Of a stretch of 64,000 nucleotides of DNA, positions 31,899-40,731 are shown piece by piece. The notes under the pieces were generated by a model. It did not search any database. It saw only the letters and a list, made by a program, of their open reading frames with translations, and was not told the origin of the DNA. Within the stretch, counting starts at the first letter, position 1; the number at the start of each line of letters is the position of its first letter. Both the position numbers and the translations under genes were made by a program. Source of the DNA: Mesorhizobium_B sp035998495 (GTDB lineage: Bacteria; Pseudomonadota; Alphaproteobacteria; Rhizobiales; Rhizobiaceae). The stretch is from NCBI GenBank assembly GCA_035998495.1, contig DASYHP010000080.1:1-64000 (forward strand), read 5' to 3'.

Positions 31899-33809
31899 TC
31901 ACGCATTCCACAGCCCCTTTGCCTTCATTTCCTCGATCTCGCGCACGGCCTTTTCGCGCAGGCGCGCGTCGCGGATCAGCTTCTGCACCGCCGCATCGTC
32001 GGAGCGGTCGGAATAGCGGAACTCGGAATCGGCGTAGCGGTTGATCTCCTCCATCACGATCTGAAGCGTGAAGGGCTTTCTCAGCTCCGCGATCATCGCC
32101 TTCTTCGTTTCATAGTCCTTCGCGAAGAACGGCTCGCGAGAAGAAAACCACTCGTCGGGCAGTTCGATATCCATGCTCCGCATCTTGATCGCGTCGGTGA
32201 CGTTCTTCACCGCGCGGCCCGTGAAGCGCGGCTCAGCCTCCTTGATCATGTGCAGATATTCGCCGATATCGGCCAGCGTCTGGGGCTCGCCGTTCTCGCG
32301 CAGGAACCGCTCATAGACCTTGAGGAGTCCTTCCTCCTGCGGGCGGGCATGCTCGGCATAGGCCTCGCGCACTGCCCGCTGCACCTCCTGGGCGGCGTAG
32401 AGCTCGTGCTCGCCCAACGGGATCTGGTGGTTCTTGCCCGCGAGCAGCACGAAGATGTCGATATAGTCCGCGCGGGTCTGCGGCCCGTCGACCAGCCATC
32501 GCGCGCCGGCGCGCTGGCGCAGCGCATCGTCCACGTTCTCGGGATAGTTCGAGAACATGCCGAAGGTCGAGTTGCCGCGCACCACGGTCGAGGCGCCGGA
32601 AAACGCCTCCATCAAGACGCCGGTGATCTCCTGCTGGCCGGCCGACGCCCGGTCGTCCGAGCGGCGTGCCGCCACCTGGTCGATGTCGTCCACCGTGCCG
32701 AAGCCGATGGCGCGGGGGTTGAGCACGTTGTTGACGAACTCGCGGCAGTTCTGGCCCGACTTGCCCTGATAGGACGAGATCTGGTCCACGCCGAAATTCT
32801 CGTAGTGGAAGGGATAGCCCGCCACCCCGCAATAGTCATTGAGCAGGCCCGCGATCATCTGGATCAGCGAGGTCTTTCCCGTGCCGGGCGCGCCGTCGCC
32901 GATGAAGGTGAAAAGAAAGCCACCCAGCTCGACGAAAGGGTTCAACTGACGGTCGAAGTCATAGGCCATCAGCATCTTGGCGAGCTTGACCGCCTGGTAT
33001 TTGGCGATGTGGTTGCCGACGACCTCGTCGGGCTTCTTGAAGGTCATCACCAAGGGCTTGCGCTTCTCGCCCGGCGCCTGGTCGAAGCCGTCGAGGCTGA
33101 AGTCGTCGCGGTCGATGCGGATGTGCGTGTTCTCGAATGGGCCCAGCCCCTCGAACCGCTCCTTTCGGGCGAGCAGCCCGTCGAGCGCCACGCGGGCGAA
33201 GGTTTTCCCGCGCAGGGCCAGTGCGGCTTCGTCGGGCGCGCCCTGCAATGCGGCGTCGAGCCCGGCGACGAGGCCTTTCAGCGCGTCGAGCGGCGTGTCG
33301 AACAGGAAGGCGGGCTCGGGCAGGTCGGACGGCGCCTCGCCTTGCGTCTCCAGGGTGCGTGAAAGAAAGGCGGCGAAGGTGAAACCCGCGACATAGGCTT
33401 GGCCCGCGAGCAGCCTGTGGAAGCGGGAAGCATCCTCGCCTTCGAGGGGCGCGCGGGCGTTCTTGGCCTGGAGCGCCTCAAGGTCGGACGAGCGGGCGAA
33501 CACGTCGCCCACGGCCAGCGCCACCTGCAAACCGCGGCGGACGCGGTAAAGGAGCGCATGCTGGCCGATGCCCATCAGCGGGTCGTCCGGCCTGACGGCG
33601 GCCACGGTCTTGGAAAGCTCCACCTCGCGGGTGCGGCGCACCCCGCCCGTCGAGACGGTGGGCACGAAGCGCCGCCCGGTGCCGGCGAGCGCCGTGGACG
33701 AGCGGGCGGACGAATCCTCCAGCACGACCGTGCGCGTGATGAGGCTCTGCGCGGCCGCGCGATGCTTCTCGATGTCGCTTTCGGCGATGGTGGTCAGCCC
33801 GGCGTCCAT
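31899..33809 (-). CDS. AAA+ ATPase of an uncharacterised six-gene operon
   Basis: A 636-residue protein. Residues 1-290 are a mostly helical N-terminal region. The AAA+ core follows: Walker A GDGAPGTGKTS (304-314), Walker B IGFGTVDDID (368-377, with Asp-Asp instead of Asp-Glu), sensor 1 around MFSNYPEN (418-425) and an arginine-finger-like RQRAGARW (431-438). The C-terminus is helical with PRFTGRAVKNVTDAIK. The Asp-Asp Walker B could slow hydrolysis. It overlaps the upstream fic gene by one base. It is not a Lon, Clp or MoxR family member that I recognise, though it has a MoxR/CbbQ-like layout. Confidence 0.85.
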   Translation of the reverse strand: MDAGLTTIAESDIEKHRAAAQSLITRTVVLEDSSARSSTALAGTGRRFVPTVSTGGVRRTREVELSKTVAAVRPDDPLMGIGQHALLYRVRRGLQVALAVGDVFARSSDLEALQAKNARAPLEGEDASRFHRLLAGQAYVAGFTFAAFLSRTLETQGEAPSDLPEPAFLFDTPLDALKGLVAGLDAALQGAPDEAALALRGKTFARVALDGLLARKERFEGLGPFENTHIRIDRDDFSLDGFDQAPGEKRKPLVMTFKKPDEVVGNHIAKYQAVKLAKMLMAYDFDRQLNPFVELGGFLFTFIGDGAPGTGKTSLIQMIAGLLNDYCGVAGYPFHYENFGVDQISSYQGKSGQNCREFVNNVLNPRAIGFGTVDDIDQVAARRSDDRASAGQQEITGVLMEAFSGASTVVRGNSTFGMFSNYPENVDDALRQRAGARWLVDGPQTRADYIDIFVLLAGKNHQIPLGEHELYAAQEVQRAVREAYAEHARPQEEGLLKVYERFLRENGEPQTLADIGEYLHMIKEAEPRFTGRAVKNVTDAIKMRSMDIELPDEWFSSREPFFAKDYETKKAMIAELRKPFTLQIVMEEINRYADSEFRYSDRSDDAAVQKLIRDARLREKAVREIEEMKAKGLWNA

Positions 33810-34603
33810 CAGTTTTTCCTCATCGGGAGAACGTTGCCGTCCTGCGACGACCCGGCGGCAGCCCGTCGAGCGGTCGTCAGATACAAGTCGAGGGTCTGAT
33901 CGAGCCTTCTGTAGAGCAACTCGTCGAAGGCGGCATAGCTGCCGGCTGCATGTCCGACCTCCAGGGCGGCGATATAGGTCGGACGATCCTCGGGACGGAC
34001 GGCGACCGGCGGGTAGCCTGCACGCGCTAGAACGAGGTTCATGAGAAGGCGCGCGGTCCGGCCATTGCGGTCGTTGAACGGGTGGATGGCCACGAGCCCC
34101 CGATGGGCCTGAAAGGCCGTCTCAGGCGTTGCCTCCGCGACGCTCAGCCAGCGGGCGAAATTCTCCATCAAGGCAGGAATCTCGACAGGCGAAGGGAAAA
34201 GGTGCAGGCCGGCATCGGTGTTCACGTGTCGAGCGCTGTCGGCATAGCGCCCCGCGATCTCGGAATTGGAGTTCGCCATCACCAGATGATGCAGATTGCG
34301 TATGTCGATCTCGGTGATCGGCATTTCGCTCCGTGACGCAATCTCCAGCACCCAGCCGAGGGCCCGTGCGTGGTCGACCGCCTCAAGGTGATCCTTAAGA
34401 GGCTTGCCACCAACTGTGATGCCCTTTTCCAGCACAAGGGCCGTCTCTCCGGCGGTCAGAGTGTTCCCTTCGATCGCGTTTGAGGAATAAGTGATGTCGA
34501 TCCTCTGGCTGTGCTCCAAGCTTTCCAGGCCGCCCGGAGGCACGATCTTCCGCAACGCGTCGAGCTGCCGCTTCTTGGCGAGAACTTGCGCTGCAAGCGT
34601 CAT
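33809..34603 (-). CDS. Fic-domain protein (predicted AMPylator) with inhibitory motif
   Basis: A 264-residue Fic protein. The active-site loop HPFNDRNGRTAR (His174) matches HxFx(D/E)GNGR except that the first Gly is Arg. The N-terminal auto-inhibitory motif SSNAIEGN (40-47, Glu45) marks a class II Fic, where Glu blocks ATP gamma-phosphate binding. Family members transfer AMP (or other nucleotides) to hydroxyl side chains of target proteins, or remove it. The stop overlaps the AAA+ start by one base, and GC content is lower than in neighbours, pointing to a later insertion into the operon. Confidence 0.93.
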   Translation of the reverse strand: MTLAAQVLAKKRQLDALRKIVPPGGLESLEHSQRIDITYSSNAIEGNTLTAGETALVLEKGITVGGKPLKDHLEAVDHARALGWVLEIASRSEMPITEIDIRNLHHLVMANSNSEIAGRYADSARHVNTDAGLHLFPSPVEIPALMENFARWLSVAEATPETAFQAHRGLVAIHPFNDRNGRTARLLMNLVLARAGYPPVAVRPEDRPTYIAALEVGHAAGSYAAFDELLYRRLDQTLDLYLTTARRAAAGSSQDGNVLPMRKN

Positions 34604-34648
34604 GACGCGGGCCCAAGCCGTCCGGCATTGATCGGCTCACAAGGACGA

Positions 34649-35818
34649 TCATTCATCCGTGATCACCCCGCCCTTGGACAGCACATGCACGCGAAAACCG
34701 GCGAACACGTCCTTGGCCTCGCCCGCGGCGTAGAGCGCCTGATAGGCCTCGTGCGGCACCAGCGCGTGCTTCTCATAGGCCGACACGCCCTGGCGCGCGG
34801 CCTCGAGATCCGCGGTTTCGATATGGAACTCCTGGGTGGGCGGCTCGCTCGACCATAGGCCCTGCTTCCCCGCCCGTTCGGCGATGGAGAAAACCTCCTG
34901 CACCGTCCAGGTGAGCAGCCAGGCGCTTTCGGGCCGCCGGACGCGTGCCAGCGCCGTCGCCACGCGGGAGCCGTGCTCGGTCAGTCCAGCCCCATAGAAC
35001 GGCCCCAGCACGATGCGGCGCAACTGTTTGGGGTGCAGCGTCGGAAAATCCTTGTCGAGATTGGTCGCGATCGTGGCGGGCGACAGCGAGAAGGCCGAGT
35101 TCTTCTCGGAAAAGTCGTCGAAGCGGTGGGCGAGCTCGGGGTTGAGAAGCCCGTCCACCGGCAGGGGGATCGGCACGTCCTCGCGCAACCGGCCGTCCTC
35201 GCCCACGATCTTCTCCACCAGGGCGGGTGACGAGTCCTCGACGGTGAGCACATAGATCAGCGGCAGGTGGGCCACGCCGTCGAAGCTCGCCCAATGCGCC
35301 ACGCAGACCGGCCGGCCGCTTTTGGGGCTGACCGAGACATAGACCGTCTTGGCCAGGCTGAACGGCCCGAAGGTCTGGCCGTTCTCGACGTCTTCGAGAT
35401 AGAGCCGCTCGGCCATGCTGCGCTTGAGGGCCGCCGGGAACTCCTTCCGCCGCAGGATGAAGTCGGCCATGTCGGCGCGGATGGCGTCGGCGTCAGGCAG
35501 GGCGGCGAGCCTTTCCGTGGCCGTGCGGCGGTCGTTCTCGAGCTCCAGAACGTGCTGGAAGATGGGAAAGCCGCTTTCGGCGCGGCTGATGCGGAACTTC
35601 TCGGCGAAGCCCAGCCGGTTCTCCCAGCAGGAGAAGGAGCGTTCGAGCTTGTCGAGATAATCGGCCAGGGCGCCTGCCACGAGGTCCTGGCTTTGCGCGA
35701 GCCGCTCGTCCATGAAGAGCCCGAGGCCCTGGAGCGCGGCGCGCATGGCGGCGAAGTAGCGCTGCGCGGCGGCGTCCGCGGGCGCTGGGGATGCTGCGGT
35801 CGCGGCGACGTCGCTCAT
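34649..35818 (-). CDS. Unknown protein of the AAA+ operon
   Basis: A 389-residue soluble protein with no recognisable domain. The N-terminal half is helical (MRAALQGLGLFMDERLAQSQDLV, FSCWENRLGFAEKFRISR). The middle has a beta-rich stretch (TFGPFSLAKTVYVSVSPKSGRPV, HLPLIYVLTVEDSS). The C-terminus has HLE/EFHIETADLEAARQG and FAGFRVHVLSKGGVI. It starts 34 bases after the coiled-coil gene and precedes fic. Linkage suggests that it works with the AAA+ ATPase, but its role is unknown. Confidence 0.82.
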   Translation of the reverse strand: MSDVAATAASPAPADAAAQRYFAAMRAALQGLGLFMDERLAQSQDLVAGALADYLDKLERSFSCWENRLGFAEKFRISRAESGFPIFQHVLELENDRRTATERLAALPDADAIRADMADFILRRKEFPAALKRSMAERLYLEDVENGQTFGPFSLAKTVYVSVSPKSGRPVCVAHWASFDGVAHLPLIYVLTVEDSSPALVEKIVGEDGRLREDVPIPLPVDGLLNPELAHRFDDFSEKNSAFSLSPATIATNLDKDFPTLHPKQLRRIVLGPFYGAGLTEHGSRVATALARVRRPESAWLLTWTVQEVFSIAERAGKQGLWSSEPPTQEFHIETADLEAARQGVSAYEKHALVPHEAYQALYAAGEAKDVFAGFRVHVLSKGGVITDE

Positions 35819-35852
35819 GAGGGCCTGCCGCCGGGCTCAGGGCCGGAAGGCA

Positions 35853-36941
35853 TCAGGACTGCACGTAGTCCGCCGCGTTGTGCTTGCGCAGGACCTCGTC
35901 GAAGCGGCGGGCGAAGGCGTCGTCGGCCAGCTTCTTGCGCCGCTGGATGTCGGCCGAGGCGCCCATGTTCCTTTCATGAAGTTCCAGGAGGTCGCCGATA
36001 TGCTTCTGCGCGGCCGCGCCGATGCCGGCCATGGTCTCTTCGGCCGTGTTGTCGACCTGGCTGCCCAGCGTGTTGATCTTGTGCGCCACGTCCTGCTGGG
36101 CGGCGGTCTTCAAGCTGTCCTCCAAGGCCTTGTAGAGGACGATGCGCTGCTCGGTGTCGATGGTCAGCTTGTTGATGAGCGTGTTCTGCGCCGCGATCTG
36201 GTTGGCGAGGCTGTCCACGAAGGTCTGGAACATGGAGGTGTAGCGCTCCAGCGTCTGGCTTTCGGCGAGCAGCTCCTGCTCCTTGGCCTGCGCCTCGTTG
36301 TATTCGGTGGCGAGCCGCGAACGCTCGCCTTCGAGCTCCGTGCGCTCGGTCTGGTTGGTGGAGGCGGCGATCTTGTTCTCGATCTCGAGAAGCTGCGGGT
36401 TCAGCTCCTCGATGCGCTTCTGGATGGCGGAGAGCCGCTCGATCGTGCCCTTGCGGCGCTCGATCACGCGCTTCAGGCTCTCCTCGGAGGTCTTGTAGCG
36501 CTCGTCGAGCACCTGCTTCTGGCTTTTCAGGAGCCCCACGATGGTGTCGGACTTCGCGAGCAGCTCCTGCAGGTTGCCGGCGAGCGACATGTTGCGCACC
36601 CGATCCGAGCGCATGCGCTGCTTGCTTTGCTCGGAGAACATGCCGACGAAGCTTTCCCACCCCGTATAGCCCTTCATGGACTCGAACTCGGAGCCGAAGG
36701 CGTTGGTGGCGTCCTCCAGGCCGAGGATCAGGTCGGCGATGTTGGCCTCCATCACCTTCTGCTGCTTGATCACGTCCTCGATGCGGGCATTCTCGATGTC
36801 GAACTCGGCCGAGCCGATCTTGCGGTCGGTCTGCGCGAACTTGTCCAAGAGCGAGCTGGACTGCTCGATCTTGGCGCGCATGTCCTTCACCACCGCCTCC
36901 GTCCGGGCGATCTCGGCGTCCATGTTCTGCAGGCTGGCCAT
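35853..36941 (-). CDS. Long coiled-coil protein (TelA-like), first gene of the AAA+ operon
   Basis: A 362-residue, nearly all-helical protein with coiled coils at about 1-35, 55-85 and 125-275 (for example KQKVMEANIADLILGLED and ERRKGTIERLSAIQKRIEELN). The pattern of Gln-rich helices, IAAQNTLINKLTIDTEQR, recalls TelA/KlaA toxic-anion resistance proteins, but this is a weak similarity judged by eye. There is no membrane segment. It is the promoter-proximal gene of the minus-strand operon and could act as a scaffold for the ATPase. Confidence 0.82.
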   Translation of the reverse strand: MASLQNMDAEIARTEAVVKDMRAKIEQSSSLLDKFAQTDRKIGSAEFDIENARIEDVIKQQKVMEANIADLILGLEDATNAFGSEFESMKGYTGWESFVGMFSEQSKQRMRSDRVRNMSLAGNLQELLAKSDTIVGLLKSQKQVLDERYKTSEESLKRVIERRKGTIERLSAIQKRIEELNPQLLEIENKIAASTNQTERTELEGERSRLATEYNEAQAKEQELLAESQTLERYTSMFQTFVDSLANQIAAQNTLINKLTIDTEQRIVLYKALEDSLKTAAQQDVAHKINTLGSQVDNTAEETMAGIGAAAQKHIGDLLELHERNMGASADIQRRKKLADDAFARRFDEVLRKHNAADYVQS

Positions 36942-37055
36942 GCGTTTCTCCCCGCGTCAAAGGCGGCACGAATATAGAAGCCGCCCGCGCGCATGGAAAG
37001 ACGCGGACGCCCCGCTTTGGTTGCCGCCCGGCGGGCAAATCGCTATCCTGTGGTC

Positions 37056-37346
37056 ATGACCGTGTTCGTTTCAATCAAGGACCTGGAGAAGGAGCTTTCT
37101 TCGCTCGCGCCGAAGCTCGCCGCGGGCGAGCGCGTGATCGTGACGATGGACGGCGCGCCCGTGTTCGACCTGAAGCCGCACGAAGACGTGACGCCAGAGC
37201 AGCCAAAGAAGACAGGGATCGATTGGGAAGCGGGACGCCGCTACCTGCTCTCAAAGGGCATTGCCAATCCAGTCCCGTATGTCGCTCCCGATTTCGACGA
37301 TCCGCTTCCCGAGGATTTCCTGATCCGGCCGCTGCCCTTCGATTGA
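37056..37346 (+). CDS. Antitoxin, Phd/YefM-like, partner of PIN toxin
   Basis: A 96-residue protein. The N-terminal part IKDLEKELSSLAPKLAAGERVIVTMDG resembles the Phd/YefM prevent-host-death fold that binds DNA. The C-terminal tail is acidic/proline-rich (DFDDPLPEDF), as expected of a toxin-neutralising segment. ATG 37056 gives MTVFVSIKDL. The stop lies 3 bases before the toxin start. The operon probably represses itself. Confidence 0.85.
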   Translation: MTVFVSIKDLEKELSSLAPKLAAGERVIVTMDGAPVFDLKPHEDVTPEQPKKTGIDWEAGRRYLLSKGIANPVPYVAPDFDDPLPEDFLIRPLPFD

Positions 37347-37349
37347 TCG

Positions 37350-37733
37350 ATGCGGCTGCTGTTCGACACGCATGTCGTGCTGGAGATCATCCATGCAGGG
37401 CTTCTCGACAGGCCTTCGGCCTACAGGCGTCTGCGCGACGAGGCTGATCAGGGCTGGGTCAGCGTAACGACGCTTTGGGAGATCACGATCAAGACACGTC
37501 TCGGCAAGCTCGACCCGAGGATGCCGGTCGGGGATCTGGCAGCTTACCTGGAGTCGGTGAGCTTCGCGACTCTCGACATCACCCGCCACCATGCCGTCGC
37601 TTTTGTCGAGCCCGAACCCGCCACGCGCGACCCGTTCGACCGCATGCTGCTCGCCCAGTGCAAGGTGGAGGGCCTGAAACTAGTCACGGTCGACCGGGCG
37701 CTCTTCGCCCACCCGCTCGCGCTTCCGGTCTGA
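37350..37733 (+). CDS. vapC: PIN-domain toxin (VapC-like)
   Basis: A 127-residue PIN-fold endoribonuclease. Conserved acids: Asp6 in LLFDTHV, Glu45-type in VTTLWEITIK, Asp in TRDPFDRMLLAQ and Asp in KLVTVDRALF, the four-acid metal site. LWEITIKTRLGKL is typical of the subgroup that cuts tRNA or mRNA. Paired with the antitoxin upstream as a type II system. It ends 3 bases before the convergent tdk stop. Confidence 0.9.
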   Translation: MRLLFDTHVVLEIIHAGLLDRPSAYRRLRDEADQGWVSVTTLWEITIKTRLGKLDPRMPVGDLAAYLESVSFATLDITRHHAVAFVEPEPATRDPFDRMLLAQCKVEGLKLVTVDRALFAHPLALPV

Positions 37734-37736
37734 CCG

Positions 37737-38327
37737 TCACTCCGCCGCGGGCCAGCGTCCCGTCGCCTCGTCCCAGTGCCGCCGGCAGAGCGAGACATAC
37801 TGCGCCTTCGCCACCGCCACCTGCGCGCCTTGGGTGAGCGCCCGTCCGTCCGGCCCAAGCCGCGCCACGAAACCGGCGTTTCGCCCGCAAAAGCAGACCG
37901 TGCGGATTTCCCTGAGTTCGTCCGCCACGCCCAAGAGCGCCGCCGAGCCGGGAAAAAGCGCGCCGCGAAAATCGGTGCGCAACCCATAGGCGATCACCGG
38001 CACGTCCAGACGGTCGGCCACGCGCGCGAGCTGCCACACCTGATCGGTCTCCAGGAACTGCGCCTCGTCCACGAGCACACAAGCCAGCGGCGCCTGCGTG
38101 TGCTGCCCGCGGATGCGGCCGAACAGGTCGTCGCCCGGCGAGAAGACCTGCGCGTCCGCGCTCACGCCCAGCCGCGAGGCGATGCGCCCAACGCCGTTTT
38201 CGGCATAGTGGTGGGACGTGAACAGCGCGGTCCGCATGCCGCGCTCCCGGTAATTGTGCGAGGCCTGCAGAAGCGCGGTGGATTTTCCCGCGTTCATGGC
38301 CGCATAGTGGAAGGAAAGCTTGGCCAA
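37737..38327 (-). CDS. tdk: Thymidine kinase
   Basis: A 196-residue type II thymidine kinase of the nucleotide salvage pathway. P-loop AMNAGKST (10-17), catalytic Glu in DEAQFLE (88-93), lasso-type zinc ligands CFCG (145-148) and CRRH (181-184). The likely start is TTG 38327 (family start xAKLxFxYxAMNAGKS). No ATG is available in the right place, and longer frames run through the choX promoter region. Divergent from choX. Confidence 0.93.
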   Translation of the reverse strand: MAKLSFHYAAMNAGKSTALLQASHNYRERGMRTALFTSHHYAENGVGRIASRLGVSADAQVFSPGDDLFGRIRGQHTQAPLACVLVDEAQFLETDQVWQLARVADRLDVPVIAYGLRTDFRGALFPGSAALLGVADELREIRTVCFCGRNAGFVARLGPDGRALTQGAQVAVAKAQYVSLCRRHWDEATGRWPAAE

Positions 38328-38486
38328 GGAACGTTCCTTTGTGCGCCGCGAGCCGCGGACCTTGATCCGCCGGTGAATTGGTGTTTGGCTTCGCCACCCC
38401 CGGCGTCCATCTTCTTGCCCTGCGGCCAAGCAGGGAAGCCGCATGCCGCCGCAATGAACTTCGCCAGAACAGGGAGAGAAGACAAG

Positions 38487-39431
38487 ATGACACGGATCAA
38501 GACGCTTGCCGCCGCCTTCGGGCTTTCGCTCCTCGCTTCGGGCGCGGCATTCGCCGCCGAACCGGCATCCTGCCAGACGGTCCGCTTCTCCGATGTCGGC
38601 TGGACCGACATCACCGCCACCACCGCCACCGCCTCGGTGATCCTGGAGGCGCTGGGCTACGAGCCCGAGACCCAGGTGCTCAGCGTGCCCGTCACGCTCG
38701 CCTCGCTCAAGAACAAGGACATCGACGTGTTCCTGGGCAACTGGATGCCCACCATGGAGGGCGACATCCGCCCCTATCTCGATGACAAGTCGGTGGAAAC
38801 GGTGGCCACCAATCTCGAAGGCGCGAAATACACGCTCGCCGTGCCGAAACACACCTATGACGCCGGCCTCAAGACGTTTGGGGATATCGACAAGTTCAAG
38901 GACCAGCTCGGCGGCAAGATCTACGGCATCGAGGCGGGCAATGACGGCAACCGGCTGATCCTCGACATGATCGCCAAGGACCAGTTCGGCCTGGGCGACT
39001 TCGAGCTCGTGGAAAGCTCGGAGGCGGGCATGCTGTCGGCCGTGCAGAAGGCCGCCGCCGACAAGGAGGACGCCGTGTTCCTGGGCTGGGAGCCGCATCC
39101 CATGAACGCAAACATCGACATGGCGTATCTCGAGGGCGGCGACGAGGTGTTCGGTCCCAATCTCGGCGGCGCGACCGTCTACACCGTCACGCGCGCGGGC
39201 TATGTCCAGGAATGCCCGAATGTCGGCAAGCTCCTGCAGAACCTCACGTTCTCCCTCGACATGGAGAACGAGATCATGGGCGCGATCCTCAACGACGGCA
39301 AGGACCCGGAGGACGCCGCCACCGAGTGGCTCAAGGCCAATCCTGGGGCGATCGAGCCCTGGCTCGCCGGCGTCACCACCTTCGAGGGCGGCGACGCGAT
39401 GGCGGCGGTCAAGGAGGCGATCGGGAGCTGA
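38487..39431 (+). CDS. choX: Choline ABC transporter, periplasmic binding protein
   Basis: A 314-residue substrate-binding protein. Signal peptide to about residue 23 (ASGAAFA-AEP). The OpuAC-type fold carries the choline-site sequences RFSDVGWTDITATTATASVILE, FLGNWMPTMEG, and EAGNDGNRLILDM, closely like Sinorhizobium ChoX. ATG 38487 follows GGAGAG. It delivers choline to ChoWV. A small unrelated membrane gene separates it from choW. Confidence 0.95.
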   Translation: MTRIKTLAAAFGLSLLASGAAFAAEPASCQTVRFSDVGWTDITATTATASVILEALGYEPETQVLSVPVTLASLKNKDIDVFLGNWMPTMEGDIRPYLDDKSVETVATNLEGAKYTLAVPKHTYDAGLKTFGDIDKFKDQLGGKIYGIEAGNDGNRLILDMIAKDQFGLGDFELVESSEAGMLSAVQKAAADKEDAVFLGWEPHPMNANIDMAYLEGGDEVFGPNLGGATVYTVTRAGYVQECPNVGKLLQNLTFSLDMENEIMGAILNDGKDPEDAATEWLKANPGAIEPWLAGVTTFEGGDAMAAVKEAIGS

Positions 39432-39480
39432 GTTCAGAACGGGCTCTAGGAACCTGTCATGCCGATGAGCAAGCGCGCAA

Positions 39481-39816
39481 ATGAACGACGAGGTGGGCTT
39501 CTACATCGTCATCGCGTTCTTCGCGCTTGCCTTCATTATCGCGTGGTTGAACCACAGACTGGTTAGCAAGGCCAAGAATTGGCCCGAAGTGGAAGCCGTT
39601 GTCGTAGCCAGGAAGGTCATACCTGGAGAGCCGCCAGATTATGTCCTGACGGTAGAGTATTTGTACCGAGGCGAGAGTCGTCGAAGTGAGGTTCGGAATC
39701 CTTACATGTTGAACGAAGGTCGAATGAGGGTTGGCGACAAGGCCATTGTGAAAGTTGACCCATCGAGGCCTGAAGTCTCCATTCTGCTCCGGGATTTGGC
39801 CCCTCTCCTGTATTAA
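39481..39816 (+). CDS. DUF3592-like small membrane protein inserted in cho operon
   Basis: A 111-residue protein. One transmembrane helix (about 7-25, IVIAFFALAFIIAWL) is followed by a beta-rich domain with WPEVEAVVVARKV, YVLTVEYLYRGES and GRMRVGDKAIVKVDP, the pattern of DUF3592. Lower GC than its neighbours and position between choX and choW suggest recent gain. It would be cotranscribed with the choline genes, but no functional link is known. Confidence 0.75.
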   Translation: MNDEVGFYIVIAFFALAFIIAWLNHRLVSKAKNWPEVEAVVVARKVIPGEPPDYVLTVEYLYRGESRRSEVRNPYMLNEGRMRVGDKAIVKVDPSRPEVSILLRDLAPLLY

Positions 39817-39876
39817 CGTCGTAGAGCTGGGTGCTAGGCTGTGCATTTTGCAGAAATCGTCAACGGAGGTTAGCCT

Positions 39877-40731
39877 TTGGACCCGATCTCCGAGTGGGTC
39901 GAAGACCGAAAGATCGGCGTCGGCCGGTGGGGCGAGGCCTTTTTCGACTTCCTCACCACCAATTTCGAGGCCGTCTTCGACGCGATCGCCGACGGCGTCA
40001 CCTTCGTTCTGGACGGGCTGTCCGACCTGCTGCTGGCCCTCCCGCCCGTGCTTCTGATCCTGGCGATCGCCGGGCTCGCCTTTCTCATCCAGCGCTCGTG
40101 GAAGCTCTCGCTCGGCGTGTTCCTCGGCCTGCTGTTCATCCTCAACCAGGGGCTCTGGGAGGAGACGGTCGAGACGCTGGTGCTCGTGGTCGCCGCCGCC
40201 ACCGCCTCCATGGCGATCGGCGTGCCGGTGGGCATCTGGGCGGCGCACAACCCGCGCGTCTATCGCACCCTGCAGCCGGTGCTCGACCTGATGCAGACCA
40301 TGCCCACCTTCGTCTACCTGATCCCGGTGCTGATCCTGTTCGGGCTGGGCGTCGCGCCGGGGCTGATCGTCACCGTGATCTTCGCCGCGCCCGCGCCGAT
40401 CCGCCTGACCTATTTGGGCATCACCTCGGTGCCCAAACCCATGCTGGAAGCGGGGGCAGCCTTCGGCGCCACCAAGCGGCAACTGCTGTGGAAGGTCGAA
40501 CTGCCGGCGGCGCTGCCCACCATCATGGCGGGGCTGACGCAGTGCATCATGCTGTCGCTGTCCATGGTGGTGATCGCGGCGCTGATCGGCGCGAACGGCT
40601 TGGGCACGCCTGTGGTGCGCGCGCTCAACACCGTCAACGTTCCGCAGGGGCTGGAGGCGGGGCTCGCCATCGTGGTGCTCGCCATCATCCTCGATCGGAT
40701 GAGCCGCATCGGCCGGGATCTTTCGCGGTGA
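39877..40731 (+). CDS. choW: Choline ABC transporter permease
   Basis: A 284-residue inner-membrane permease with six or so helices. The BPD_transp_1 EAA loop reads LEAGAAFGATKRQLLWKVELP. QTMPTFVYLIPVLILFGLGVAPG is characteristic of ProW/OpuAB-type permeases. The start is TTG 39877, preceded by GGAGGT seven bases upstream. It ends in a GTGA overlap with choV. The inserted DUF3592-like gene lies upstream. Confidence 0.95.
   Translation: MDPISEWVEDRKIGVGRWGEAFFDFLTTNFEAVFDAIADGVTFVLDGLSDLLLALPPVLLILAIAGLAFLIQRSWKLSLGVFLGLLFILNQGLWEETVETLVLVVAAATASMAIGVPVGIWAAHNPRVYRTLQPVLDLMQTMPTFVYLIPVLILFGLGVAPGLIVTVIFAAPAPIRLTYLGITSVPKPMLEAGAAFGATKRQLLWKVELPAALPTIMAGLTQCIMLSLSMVVIAALIGANGLGTPVVRALNTVNVPQGLEAGLAIVVLAIILDRMSRIGRDLSR

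Noticed and set aside
30669..33362. Very long plus-strand open frame (897 codons) opposite the DUF6638-like and AAA+ genes
   Set aside because: Antisense shadow of two well-supported genes; His/Arg/Gly-rich with no motif and no ribosome site, as is common in GC-rich DNA.
37776..38486. In-frame extension of choX upstream through tdk
   Set aside because: Opposite strand to tdk; choX has a proper signal peptide and ribosome site at 38487.
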